Assembly: GCA_039619475.1 (NCBI GenBank)
Contig: CM077116.1
Coordinates: 28,035,191 to 28,099,190, forward strand
Direction of reading: 5' to 3'
DNA from: Icerya purchasi
Lineage: Eukaryota; Arthropoda; Insecta; Hemiptera; Monophlebidae
Length of the DNA stretch: 64,000 nucleotides
Shown: positions 27,901 through 40,499 of the stretch, one piece after another
Position numbering within the stretch: position 1 is the stretch's first letter
Layout: the number at the start of each line of letters is the position of its first letter
The notes under the pieces: generated by a model
Told to the model about the DNA's origin: nothing
The model's input: only the letters and a program-made list of their open reading frames with translations
Databases searched by the model: none
Made by a program: the position numbers and the translations under genes

Positions 27901-30900
27901 CCATTTCTTATTTTTTTGTTCCATTTATAAGATTATCACTTATAAAATTATAATAAAAGCGAAAAAACACTATTGAAGTATTTTGTGACCTTTTATATAT
28001 TTTTGAAAATCTATATTTTTCAGCTTGATAATGACAAAACATAGTGTAAATATTGGTTGAAAATATTTTACAATTTTTCTTTCTTTTCTTTTTTTTTTCT
28101 TTTAACGAATGAGAACTTTTTGTAAAGCTTTTAGCGCGATGTTTTTCATTGTCCATAAGGTGGTACCTTCGTTTGTTCTCAACTCGTTATCATCATAAGT
28201 TTCTACTTGATAAGCGGTCGTTTTAAAACTAAAACTGCTTTAACAGCATGCGTGTTGTATATTAAAATTAAAAAAAAAACGGGTGACATCAAATTTAATC
28301 TTTTTACGGAGCTTTTTTCTGTTGACATAGGCGGAAACTTTTTTAAAGCGGCGCCAACAAATGTTAATGATTTAAGTGGAAAAACTCTCGCCGCTAAGTT
28401 ATAATCATGTAATAGAGCATGTTAAAAAAGGAAGGAGAGTGTGTGGAACTCGTAAGTTATACAACCGTAATAAAAATAAATTTATGATCTCTATGACCGT
28501 TATTTTCGCGAATAATGTCTTTTTTATTTGAAGAAATTAAAGTAACTACGTGTAAGTCCCGCGCTACTGTTTATGTTCATTATTAAATAGAATATAAAGT
28601 GTTTGTTATGTATTAATAATTCGAAATTAAAAACAGCCGTAGAAACTCCGTTATTTATGTATAATTTCGGATAGTATTTGGGGCAACAGTAGAAGAGTAA
28701 ACAAGAACCAGAAATATCTATCGCTATCAGAAAGAAATTTTTTTTAACATAATAGGATTCGATACTTTGTTAAATGTTGAAAGTTATTTTTGACATTTCA
28801 GTGTATTGTTTGAAATTAGATACCGATATTGACTTAGATACATGCAAGCCTTTAAAGCGCTTTGATGTCATTGGTTTTTTAATAGCAGCATAAATCAAAA
28901 TTCATTTTTTTGCTCATTGCGCTCGACTGTACGATTAAATGAGGGTAACGCGCGATTTTAATATTATAATTCTTCATATCTTTGAATAGTCGAAATGGTT
29001 TTTGGTGGATATCGATGTTCGAAGTGTTTTTGAGTTCATTTCAATTACAATGTTGGTTATATGAGGTTTATTAAAATTGGAGACGGACGGCATTGTGTGC
29101 TGCGTGGAAAAAAAGTTAAATTCAGTGACGGAGAACAATTTATAAATTGAATTATAGAAATAAAAATAAAAACCAAATGTTATTATTATGAAAGAAGAAA
29201 AAAGAACAAATTCTTATCTGATTTCGATTTTTCGGATTTAATTTCATCGATCGTATTTGGTTGGTTAGGTAATAATACTACAAATCGCACTGCTATATAT
29301 TGGAAAATTTGATAATGTAATAAATCAAACAACTCGTTTCCAGCGTACAAATTGACGTAGCTTCATCGGATCACCGTCGCCGATGAATACATGCACTCCA
29401 CTCTCCTATTATACTTTGACTGAACGAGAATTTGTCTTAAGTTACGACGAACAAATTACTTTTAGGGTCAGACGTGTTTAATGTTGGACTGATTTTTTTG
29501 TATACGTTTATTCTTTAATATCTTTGTATAAGTCATACTTCGGGGAAGGTAGTTTATACTGTTTCATCGTGAGAAATGATATATACAATTTCAACCTGAA
29601 AAGTGTGTGGAACTAGCTTAGGTGTGTTGTTTTGGTGTTCTTAATTCAATACGTTTACAAAGTTATTAGATTTTATTATTCCATGAACGCTGTAATTTGA
29701 ATAAAAAAGATAATAAAATTTCTATGCGCAGAAACATTCTGTTGACCAAGACATAAATCTCAAAGATTACAATGAATTTCCCGTCTCTTAAGATTACAAT
29801 GAATTTCCCGTCTCTTAAGAAACATTCATATTTAAATAAATTTTGACCGTGTCATTTTCAATAGCAAACAGTTCTTCTTTTATTAAATTATTTTATTTAA
29901 ATTTCGATTTGAAATAGGTCTATGACGTATTTACGTACTGCTTTTTGTTTTCGTATTGTATCATTAAATAAAATTAAATTTTATTGTAAACTTTATATTT
30001 TTTGAGTAATACTTATTTTGTTCTTCGTATGTGAGAATTTATGAAAACAAAAAAAAGATACAAAAAAAACGTTTAAATATTTAATATAAGTCACGTTTAG
30101 GTATTTCGAAATGTTTCGCATGTATGTAACAGAAAAATATCTAATAAAAAATTACTTCCATGCGATAATGCTATTTTATTTATAAATTAGTTTATGATTT
30201 ATAAAAAGTGCACTCTAATTTAATTTCAAAATCCGTTTAATTATTTGTTTGCTTTAATAAGAGATAAGTCACAGGGTTTAAATGGATGATAATTTGTGTA
30301 TATTTCGGGTAAACCGAATTAACTGTTTCTAACAATAAATTAATTAACGTGTCGTGCTAAAGGGCCCAAGCATAAATTTGCGAATAGAAGACGTTTGATT
30401 ATAACTTTTATATTTTAATTAAAAGCAATAAAATTTCCACTAGTAACTGAAGTTTATTTTTATCGCTATTATTATTAGCCATTGAAAGAATTGAAAACGT
30501 ACATTTTGAAAAGTTAAAATTGTCCCACATAAACTGGACACGTATAAAATATTATCTCTAATTTTTATTTAACAGGGAAAAATGATTTTTCGAAAATATA
30601 TCCGGATGTAGCGGATTCGAATATCCTAAAACAATATCGGAACAGGTACCGAAAAAGTACATTATTTCATCCCGTTAATAAGCTACTGCGTGTGTTAAAA
30701 TAAAATTATGAAGTTATTTAATGTGCGTAATTAATTGTTATCTTCTGTTCTTTTTTTTTTTTTTTTTTCATGTGCTGTAACATTCCAGAATACACTTAAT
30801 GCGCCTGTATGATAACGCGTTCATTAACTTTAAAGGAGAAGATGGTAAGCTAAAAATGGTGTTTGTTTATTTAATTTCCATAGAAACTGGTATAGAGTGT

Positions 30901-33900
30901 AATATTAAAAAAATACGATTGTTTTGTTTTATTTTTCAAAAATTTTTTTGTTTCGTACTTCAACTTTTCAAATCCACTGCAGTAGTTATATAGAAATGCA
31001 GGGTGTTGCTTCAAAGGAATACGATGTTTAAGCTTTTGGTAAAAATTATTGTTAAAGTATTTATACACTTTCTGTTATGTTTAGTTTACACTGTGTTTAC
31101 GTACTACTTTAATTGGGTATGTCAACAGTTTGTTCAGAAAATTCAAAACCAACTTGACAGATGTAAAAGAAGATTTCCGCTTTTTATTTTAGATTTTGCC
31201 TTTCAGACATTTCTATTAGCTAAATTTTTTGTACTGACAGTAAAGTTAATCGGTTTCGGCTAAAATTAAACCGATCGTTTGACTGAAGTCAGAAGTTTAG
31301 TAACACGTTCGGTAGTCCTCCCAACATTTTAATATTATTCCTTTTTGAATTTTTATTTTGAATTTCATATAAATTCGGATAAAATGACACGAATTGTTAA
31401 GAAGTTTTAACAAAAGATTTAAATGAAAATTATCGTAAAACAATGTAGTATAAATGAAGTATTAAAGTAAAATTAACTCTCTGCGCAATCAATTTATATT
31501 ATAATTATCGCGGTATTAAAGAATATTTGCTTATAATATATTTGCTAACCCGGTCGAAGTGCCAAAATATTATTTTGGTTTATTAATACGTTATCCTTCT
31601 TCTTCATTTTCGATTTCGTCAAATAAATTTTATTTCAATAAATTGTAAAATCAAAACTTATTGTATTGTATTGTATTTTGTATGCGTCTCCCTTGCGGGA
31701 GGTTGCAATCGACAATATATATATCTTATTTCCACTAAGGCCACATACTTAATTTATAATATACAATATAATACATAGTAGGTACTATTCTGTGATTCGA
31801 TCCAGCATTGTGAGTCTTCTTCTTCCTCTTGACCTTTTGCCCGGAATCTTTCCGTTCGCTGTTCTCTTACAGATCATCATTCGTCATTTTATTTTGGATG
31901 AATAGCCGCTTACAATCCTTAATTGCGGTCAGCAGAATCGTATTTTCCAGCCCTACCCTCTTCAGTACCTCCTCATTTGTGACTTTTTCCGTCCATTTAA
32001 TCCTATTGAGTCTTCTGTAAGTCCACATTTCGAACGAATTAATTCTTTCGACGTTTCTTGATATTATCCATGTCTCTGTTGCATATCTTGCAATGGACCA
32101 TACATAGCACTTCGGAATTCTTTAGCGGAGTTCTAGTTTCATTTTGCGGTCTCTCAACATTCCTTCTAAGTTTTTGAAACGCTGTTCTAGCCGTGCCAAG
32201 TCGTGTTCTTACTTCGTCATCCTCCTTTCCATCATCGGTTACGATTACGTCACGATATTTGTATTTTTTAATCTGTTCGATTGGTACGAAATGGTTTCCA
32301 ATTATTGTTGTAATCTGAATTTTATGTTAACTGTAGTAAGTTTAAATGTTGATTAATAATAACTTGTCTTTCTGAAATATATTTTTAGCAAATATTTATT
32401 TTTTAATTTTTAGTGCATTTTTCTTAAATTTTCGTAGTAAATATTGATGAAGTCGTTTTATTTTTAAACAACTTCTTTAAAAAATATTCAGAAATTTCGG
32501 GTATTAAAAATTTTTTTAACATCATCACTATGTAGCAATAATAATAAAATCTTACCGTATAATTGAAAAGTTAAATATTTTTTACCATATATGTTAATTG
32601 CGAATAATGTTAGGCGTGTAAAAATGAAAATTTAAAACCGTGCCTGTACGTAAGTGGTTGCGTTTCACGCTTAATATTATTCAAAATCGGTTTTATAAAT
32701 TTAACTGATACAAGGTGTTAAAAAAATTATATAACCATGATATTCCTTGCAGACGATATCGATCTCCCTTAAATTCTCATAGATCGCTTTCGGAATTTTT
32801 ATCGTGTTTCATTTTTCATTCTGGTCTCAGGCTACAAAAAAAAGAACATTTAAATTTTATATTTTGTTTATTTACAATTTTTTTTTACCGTAATCAATTT
32901 TTTGATATTAGTCATTTATTTGTTTTTGAAATTAATAAGTCAGCCACTGCGGATGTAAGTCCAAAAATTATCTACGGTACAGAATGTGTTTAATGCTTTA
33001 ATTATTTTTTTAAAGTAGTTCGTAGTATCAGCTTATTTATATTTATTTTTCAAGTATCAAAATATTTGAGGAAATATTTCAACATTAAAATTTATTTAAT
33101 TTTCACGCGGAACTTAACCAGTCGTTAAGAAGTTGTTAATTAATAAAAACGAAAAAACAACTAATTATATTTAAAATGATGTTAATAATACCCGGAGTTA
33201 AATAATTTACAAAAATAAAAGTACTTCTTAAATTTTAAGAATAAAGTAATTTTTGTCTTTGGTCAAAATTTCGTTCTTGGTCGGACTGTAACTGTCAGTA
33301 ATGTAAGTGTCATTCGAATGTAGAAGTCTTGGTATTAATGTGTTTTTTTAGTAATTAAGAGGTTAATGTTCTGTGAACGTTAGTTAAGCTAAAGACAATT
33401 AATTTACCCTCCTTTCTCGCATTTCCTTCTGTTGATCAATATTTCAACAGAATACTAGTTAGTAATACAAATTGAAAACTGGGGCAGAACTCAATGTTGG
33501 ATCAAAATGTAATTTTTATTTTCCGGGGATAATACTCGTAGTAGAATATTATAATGATCATCATTTTTTTTTTTTTTAAATAAAAATTCTTATTGAAAAA
33601 TTTTTGTTTACCACAATATAAGTATTACGATATTTTTTAATAATTAAAAATTTAAAAAGTAATTATTGCTTGTGTTTCATTTAGTAATTCCGCAAAAAAG
33701 AGATCACGTGTTTCATCTAACATTTCCAAAGCAGTGGATAACGACGAATATAACCAAGTTGTTCGAACCTTACGGTTTGTGTTTCCAGGTTTTTAATTAT
33801 TTTTATTATTTGTTTAAGTGAACTTATTTTAAATTACAGCATTTCACAAGCCTGAGTTTAATTTCTGTTACTATTTGAAAGGAATTTGTTTTTTTAATTA

Positions 33901-36900
33901 CTGCGTATCGTAGAACCGGAAAACTTTGCTTCACAATAAATATGTAAAAATAGATAAAGGGAAAGTGTATACATATGGAAAAGATATCAGTGGTGTACAA
34001 TAATTGCTTTATTGATTTTTATAAATTGGTCTGATTTTAATTTACTTTTTTTTTCGGTAAAGATGTTTGTATATATATATATATATATATATATATTTTT
34101 ATTATAATGTGCCTATATCCAATTTTGTTTTTACATAATATGGAATGTAAGCAACTGCGATTTAAGTCTTATTCAGACTCAGACTGTACCTATTGCATTA
34201 ATTTTTACTAATATTTCGTTGATTTTCTCTTTTTTAATGAAAGGTAGGCGACAATTCATGTCTTCAGATTAAGACAATAAGTGTTCTATATTTATCTTTA
34301 TTCATATGTTTTTCTTTTGCCTCTTTAAAACTGAAGATATCGAATATTCCCCTGAAAAGACGTTTCTAGAATATTCATTTATGTTAATTTCATTATTTTT
34401 ATCTGCATCATATCTTTTTGTCAAATCGCCTTTCTTAAAATACGATTTTATTTCAACTTCTATATTTAAAAAATTTTCAATCATTGTTATAACTAGGATT
34501 TGGATTTATGGTTGAAAATATGCATTACAAATTTCATAATATCTGTTATATATTAAAAAATTAAATAAAAGTTTGTGTTTTCTTCAAATTTATTGTAACA
34601 TACTGAATTTTCTTCTATTAAATAAATTTGAAATAAAAATCTGTTGAATAATAAGTCTAAATTTAAAAATTATTGCAATTAACAATCAGGATTTTTTCAA
34701 ATTTTCAACAAAAAAGTTATGTATCGTGTTAGTTAAGGTAGCTTTCAATATAGAAAACGTCGTTTCTACTTCGCAGAGCGTAACTGGTAAATTATGTACG
34801 TTCGGTAAGTAGTTTAAAGGTTTGTGCACGAGACGAAAGATAATGCAATACTATTGATTAATCGTGAAAAAGGTCCATCAGCGATATTTTTTTTATTTGA
34901 ATAAAAAATAAATATGGTGAGGTCTACAGAATTTCTAAAATGTAGAAAAATGAATATTTTGTTTTAATATCTTTCATATGTAAAAGAAAACCCTTTTTTT
35001 TTTACTAAAGAAAGATATTCTATTCGTAAAGTGATACCTATTGGTGACTACAAGATGGATACGGAAGAATAAATTTTTTTTTTTTTTCACCAGTTGTTTT
35101 ACAAAGTATGTTCCAATACACAATTGAAAGGAATACTTCACATATCTTTTACAACCAACATAATAAATACGTACATTCTAACAAAACCAAATAGACGTTT
35201 TTTATTTATTTTTTTAATGACAATGCTGCAAAGTGGTTTCATCCAATACTTGTCGTGCACAAAAAACAAAAAATGACAATTTTTCTTATTCTTCGTATTT
35301 TTTACATGATAATATAAATTTAACATAACATTTGTTCTGCCTCATAATAATGCCGAATATATAATTACGCGGGTATTGGTTTTATTTATATAAAATTACT
35401 AAAAATACGTGAAAATCCTTAAAATATGTAAAATACGCCCAAGAGGTTTAAAATGCGCATTTAGATGTATTTATTTAGTATGAGTATATTTCATATTCTA
35501 CAACCTTTGAAATGTCTAGATGCGAATTATCAAAGCATTAGCTACAAATAAAAAAATATCCAAACCCTGTTATAACTGCTATTTTTTATTTAATATTTTC
35601 ACACATTGCTTAGAAAAAAAATTAATGTTTCATTAAAAATTCATATCCACAAATGTTAATTTAAAAAAAAAACAACAAAAAACATGGAGGACATCCTGAA
35701 ATGTGATACGTGTACTTCGGCGGTTAATTTTAATTCAATTGGAATTTGAATTTTATTTTTAATAAGTTTGTACAATTTTTAATATATATATAACTATATG
35801 TGTGATTCCCTTATTAAATCATTTATAGATGAAAGATGTAATTATTTGATGTTTTTATACTTCGTTTAAAAAAGAAAATTAGTTTAATATGAATTTCAAA
35901 AGCGCATATGCGAGAAAAAGAAACAAAAAATTAAGAAAGTCGCATTCTCCCTTATACGCTTAGCGACATTTTTACACCCATATATTCCAACTAAACAAAA
36001 TAAAATATAGCTAGATAGTTTTCCGAAAAACCATTTAAAAAAAAAAGTCTATTTTAATAACTAGAATAAAATTCTAACCGACACTAAGTGAAAATCGGTC
36101 GAATATCTTTTCTGTATTTTTTTCAAAAATTTCGTTAACCTATATACAGTGATAGTCGTAGCGATAGCCTAGTTGATAGAGCGCTTGACTTCCGTTACGG
36201 AGATCACGGGTTCGATCCCGAGCGACGATGAACTTATTACAAGAATAAATAAATAAATAAAATAATCCCTAATAGTCACGTGGAAGGCAATGGCAAGCCA
36301 CCACGTTCAACATCATATGCGCGCTAGGTCAGTACACAGCAGGCCCACACGGGACTGCACTGGTAGCGCGATAACAAGCAGCTACTATCGGTTCCGAATG
36401 TAGTCTTGCATATGTACACCTGCGTTGCATGTATAATAATTGCTTAGTACACTACCTATGTCTGTACAGCTGAGATGTACGAATAGGTAGTCACCGACGC
36501 TCAGAAGCTGAGTATGGCACTATAAAGAAGAAGATATACAGTGAGTCATAAAAATGTTTGCACTTTCGTCAATTTCACATTACAACGGACCCGAAAATAA
36601 TGTAAAAAGAAGTAGTAAGAAAATTGCGAAGGGTATTTGATAAAGTGGGGTGTGATGAGGAAATATGCGTACCCAGAGACAGCAAAGGAAGAAGAAGAGG
36701 AAAATAAAAAAGGATAACGAGGAGAAACCCAAATTTACAGCTCACAAAAATGTTTGCATTTTCTTCTATAGCGGGATTAATACGTTTTGTAATCACAGAA
36801 TGAGTCATCCCTGAATGCTAGATAGTGAGTAATACGTTCCGAGATAACTGTACGTATGAATCTGCTTACAAGAAAACCTCATTGTGTGCATCGTACGCAT

Positions 36901-39900
36901 GAAAAAGTCAGACGAACAACTTTGGAGGAAAGTATGATTGGAATTGGAAGTATGCCCGATAAACGAACGTCCCCGGAGAAGCAACTCGTGGTTTGTCGCC
37001 GAGAGATTGGAAAATCATATAAGAAAATTTGCGAGATGCTTCAAATGATGGAGAGGTCGGTAAAATACATCGTCGAACGATTCAGACGGGAAAATCGAAT
37101 TGATCTCTGTAATAGGCTTGGTCATCCACAGATTATCAATGCGTATGAAGAACGTCGAATTCTGAGGAAAGTGAAGAAAAATCCACACCTAAGCGCTCCC
37201 AAACTGACGACTGAAATAATAAGTGAATACGAGAAGCAAGTGAATGCGATAACCGCGCATAGAATATTGAGGAAGAATAAATTTCACGGTCGTGTAGCTC
37301 GCAAAAAACCACACATCTCCGAAAAGAACTGTAAATGGCGGCTACAATTCGCCCGGGAGTATTTTGGGAAGGATGAAGCTTTCTGCAGGAACGTGATCTT
37401 TCGTGACGAAAGCAAGTTTAATATATTCGGGACCGACAGACGATCCACAGCGTGGGGACCAAAGAACACAGAATTAAAACTATACAACCTGAAACCAGTT
37501 GTAAAACGCAGAAGTGGTAATGTAATCTGGAGATGCATATCGGCTGCTGGAGTCAGTGAATTGGTTATTGCATTCACTTGTTATTTCAGTCGTCAGTTTG
37601 GGAGCGCTTAGGTGTGGATTTTTCTTCACTTTCCTCAGAATTCGACGTTCTTCATACGCATTGATAATCTGTGGATGACCAAGCCTATTACAGAGATCAA
37701 TTCGATTTTCCCGTCTGAATCGTTCGACGATGTATTTTACCGACCTCTCCATCATTTGAAGCATCTCGCAAATTTTCTTATATGATTTTCCAATCTCTCG
37801 GCGACAAACCACGAGTTGCTTCTCCGGGGACGTTCGTTTATCGGGCATACTTCCAATTCCAATCATACTTTCCTCCAAAGTTGTTCGTCTGACTTTTTCA
37901 TGCGTACGATGCACACAATGAGGTTTTCTTGTAAGCAGATTCATACGTACAGTTATCTCGGAACGTATTACTCACTATCTAGCATTCAGGGATGACTCAT
38001 TCTGTGATTACAAAACGTATTAATCCCGCTATAGAAGAAAATGCAAACATTTTTGTGAGCTGTAAATTTGGGTTTCTCCTACGTTATCCTTTTTTATTTT
38101 CCTCTTCTTCTTCCTTTGCTGTCTCTGGGTACGCATATTTCCTCATCACACCCCACTTTATCAAATACCCTTCGCAATTTTCTTACTACTTCTTTTTACA
38201 TTATTTTCGGGTCCGTTGTAATGTGAAATTGACGAAAGTGCAAACATTTTTGTGACTCACTGTATGTATTGTGCATTATTGCATGAACAGAAGGGTTATT
38301 ATTATAAATATAGATTACTGTGCAATTTGTGATTGCAGAAAATGTTCTTTATTAAATTATAGTATTGATTAATCTGGAAATTATGAAACGATAGTTTACT
38401 CATGTATCGAATGAAAAATTGTGACTTATTTTTTTAATACTAGAGGTATTTAAGGAAGCAATTTGATTTTTTTTATTGATGCTAGTCTTGCATTATTTCT
38501 GAATGTACACATGTATATAACGTATTTTATTTTTCAGGAAGCGTGCATGTATCCTATTGTAGCAGTACTTCAGCGTGGATAACGTTATACGATCAGGAAA
38601 AATCAGCTGTAGTTATGGACGAACTCGTTAATTGTAAAAGTAATACGCCATCACTGATGGAATACCAAAAGGAATATACTGTGATATCGTGGCATCAATA
38701 TCAGGATAAGTGTAAACAGAAAAGTTCTCGTGCATCTGAAAATGATCGACGGTACATAAAATTATTGAGCAATTTGAAGCGACGACAAACTGATCCTACA
38801 AATAGTAATGGGAAGCGAAATAAACGAGACCTATTGGAAGTGAGTAGGTAAGGGTATTTTCTGCAATTTGTTTGTTAAAATATAAGAATATTTTCTCTTA
38901 ATAAATTATTAAAATTAATGAACGGGTGAACAATAATTTCGAAAAGACATTTAAAAAATTGTATATATATATATTTATTTTTTTTTGGTTTTTATTTTTA
39001 AACATTGATGAAGTGATATAATTTGCTTTATTCACAGCTATTTTTATGTTATGTTTTTAATTTTAATATTTGTGTGTGTTACGCTCATATTTGTATAACT
39101 GTTACAATATATAGGAAAATGGAGGCAGGTTACTACTGATCTTCACGTATTGGGAGTGCTCAGAATGTCTTATATACGGGCTTTTACAGAACATGCTCAT
39201 TCTATTGGAATGAGTTTTTTTTTTGCTTTGTCTTTTTAGTGTTTGCTCCGCGCAGTAAGAAAAGGAAGAAGACGTAGCGATAATTAGATTGTATAAAACG
39301 AAACAACAGTTTGTGTTTCAAGTTAGGAAATCTTGATGGGTATTATTTTGTGTGCGTTTATAAAGGGGATAATATTATTGGTTCATTCGAACCGGTGTAA
39401 CATTGATAAAACAATTTTTATAATACAATGTTAGTCTGTGTACACTAATTATAAATATATACCACTCCAATCCTGTGTAAAGAATTGGCATGTATATCGT
39501 TTTGTAAAGTTTTAAAGTCTAACTACCCTGTCTTCAGTTGTAATAAACATAGACAACATTTAAAGTTGAATTGTCAGGTTAAAAGGGATATTTTCTTTTT
39601 TCTTTTCCCGGTAATAAAATTTATCAAGGTAACTGGTGAATAGTTTTATTAAATTAGTATTCTAAAAGTTTGAATGTACCAACAGATTACAGACATTTCT
39701 AATATGCCCAGATCTAATTTTGATACTAAACTTAACTGGAATAAGATGCTCTAAATGATTATTTTCATTACTCTCTACAAGTTTGGAAAACTTTTCTTGA
39801 ACCACATCGAAAAATGTTGCAACTGTTTCTCCATTATGATCACTGCATTCACTGATTTTGGTATAAGCATTTGAATTTTTTTCGACTAAAGTTTTGCCAA

Positions 39901-40449
39901 CAATAGCTTTTTCTTTAAAATATATCCATCTTATACAGCTGCAAGACCAAAAATCGTACAGCGGGTTCTATAATAACTGGAAAGTTAATTTTTTTTTAAT
40001 CGACATATTTTCATCAGATTACAGAAAAACTGTCCTGCCGAACCCCAAAAATTATAAAATTAAAGGGCCCAAATTTAAAAAAAAGTGAAAATCAAATAAA
40101 AATTTTTAAAAAATTCCACATCTTTAGCTACAGGATTATTTTTTTTTAAATAAGCGTATTTTTACGACAGTCTGAAAATTTTGAAATTTAAGAATCTAAA
40201 TTTGAGAAAATATACATCTGAAGTGGTAAGACCCGAAACTAAAAATAGTCCACCACTCTTCCAGAGCATCAGCAGTTATGCACCATCCACAAATCAATAC
40301 CTAATATATAAAATAAAGTAAAACCAGAAACATGATAATGTTAAAAAAACAAAAATATTACTTCTATAAGTATGTTATTGGAAAAATAGGTCCAGAGCTT
40401 GCTTTATAGAAATTGTTGAATAGATTTCATCTTTTTAATTTATTCATAT

Positions 40450-40499
<50 letters not shown>

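Larger units (their letters stand above)
36539..38262. mobile_element. Fold-back Tc1-like element with two inverted transposase 5' halves
   Basis: The element begins CAGTGAGTCA and ends TGACTCACTG, with TA at 36537-36538 and 38263-38264. Almost 0.7 kb at the left end (36539 to about 37224) recurs reverse-complemented at the right (about 37577-38262). Both arms contain the same leader and the same start of a Tc1-type transposase, and differ by few bases. The spacer of about 350 bp continues the left copy's transposase only. It looks like a Tc1 element whose 3' half was replaced by an inverted copy of its 5' half. It lies in PARN intron 12. Confidence 0.92.

Noticed and set aside
37284..37577. 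Minus-strand open frame of 97 codons in the fold-back element
   Set aside because: It is the antisense of the Tc1-like transposase and has no independent similarity.
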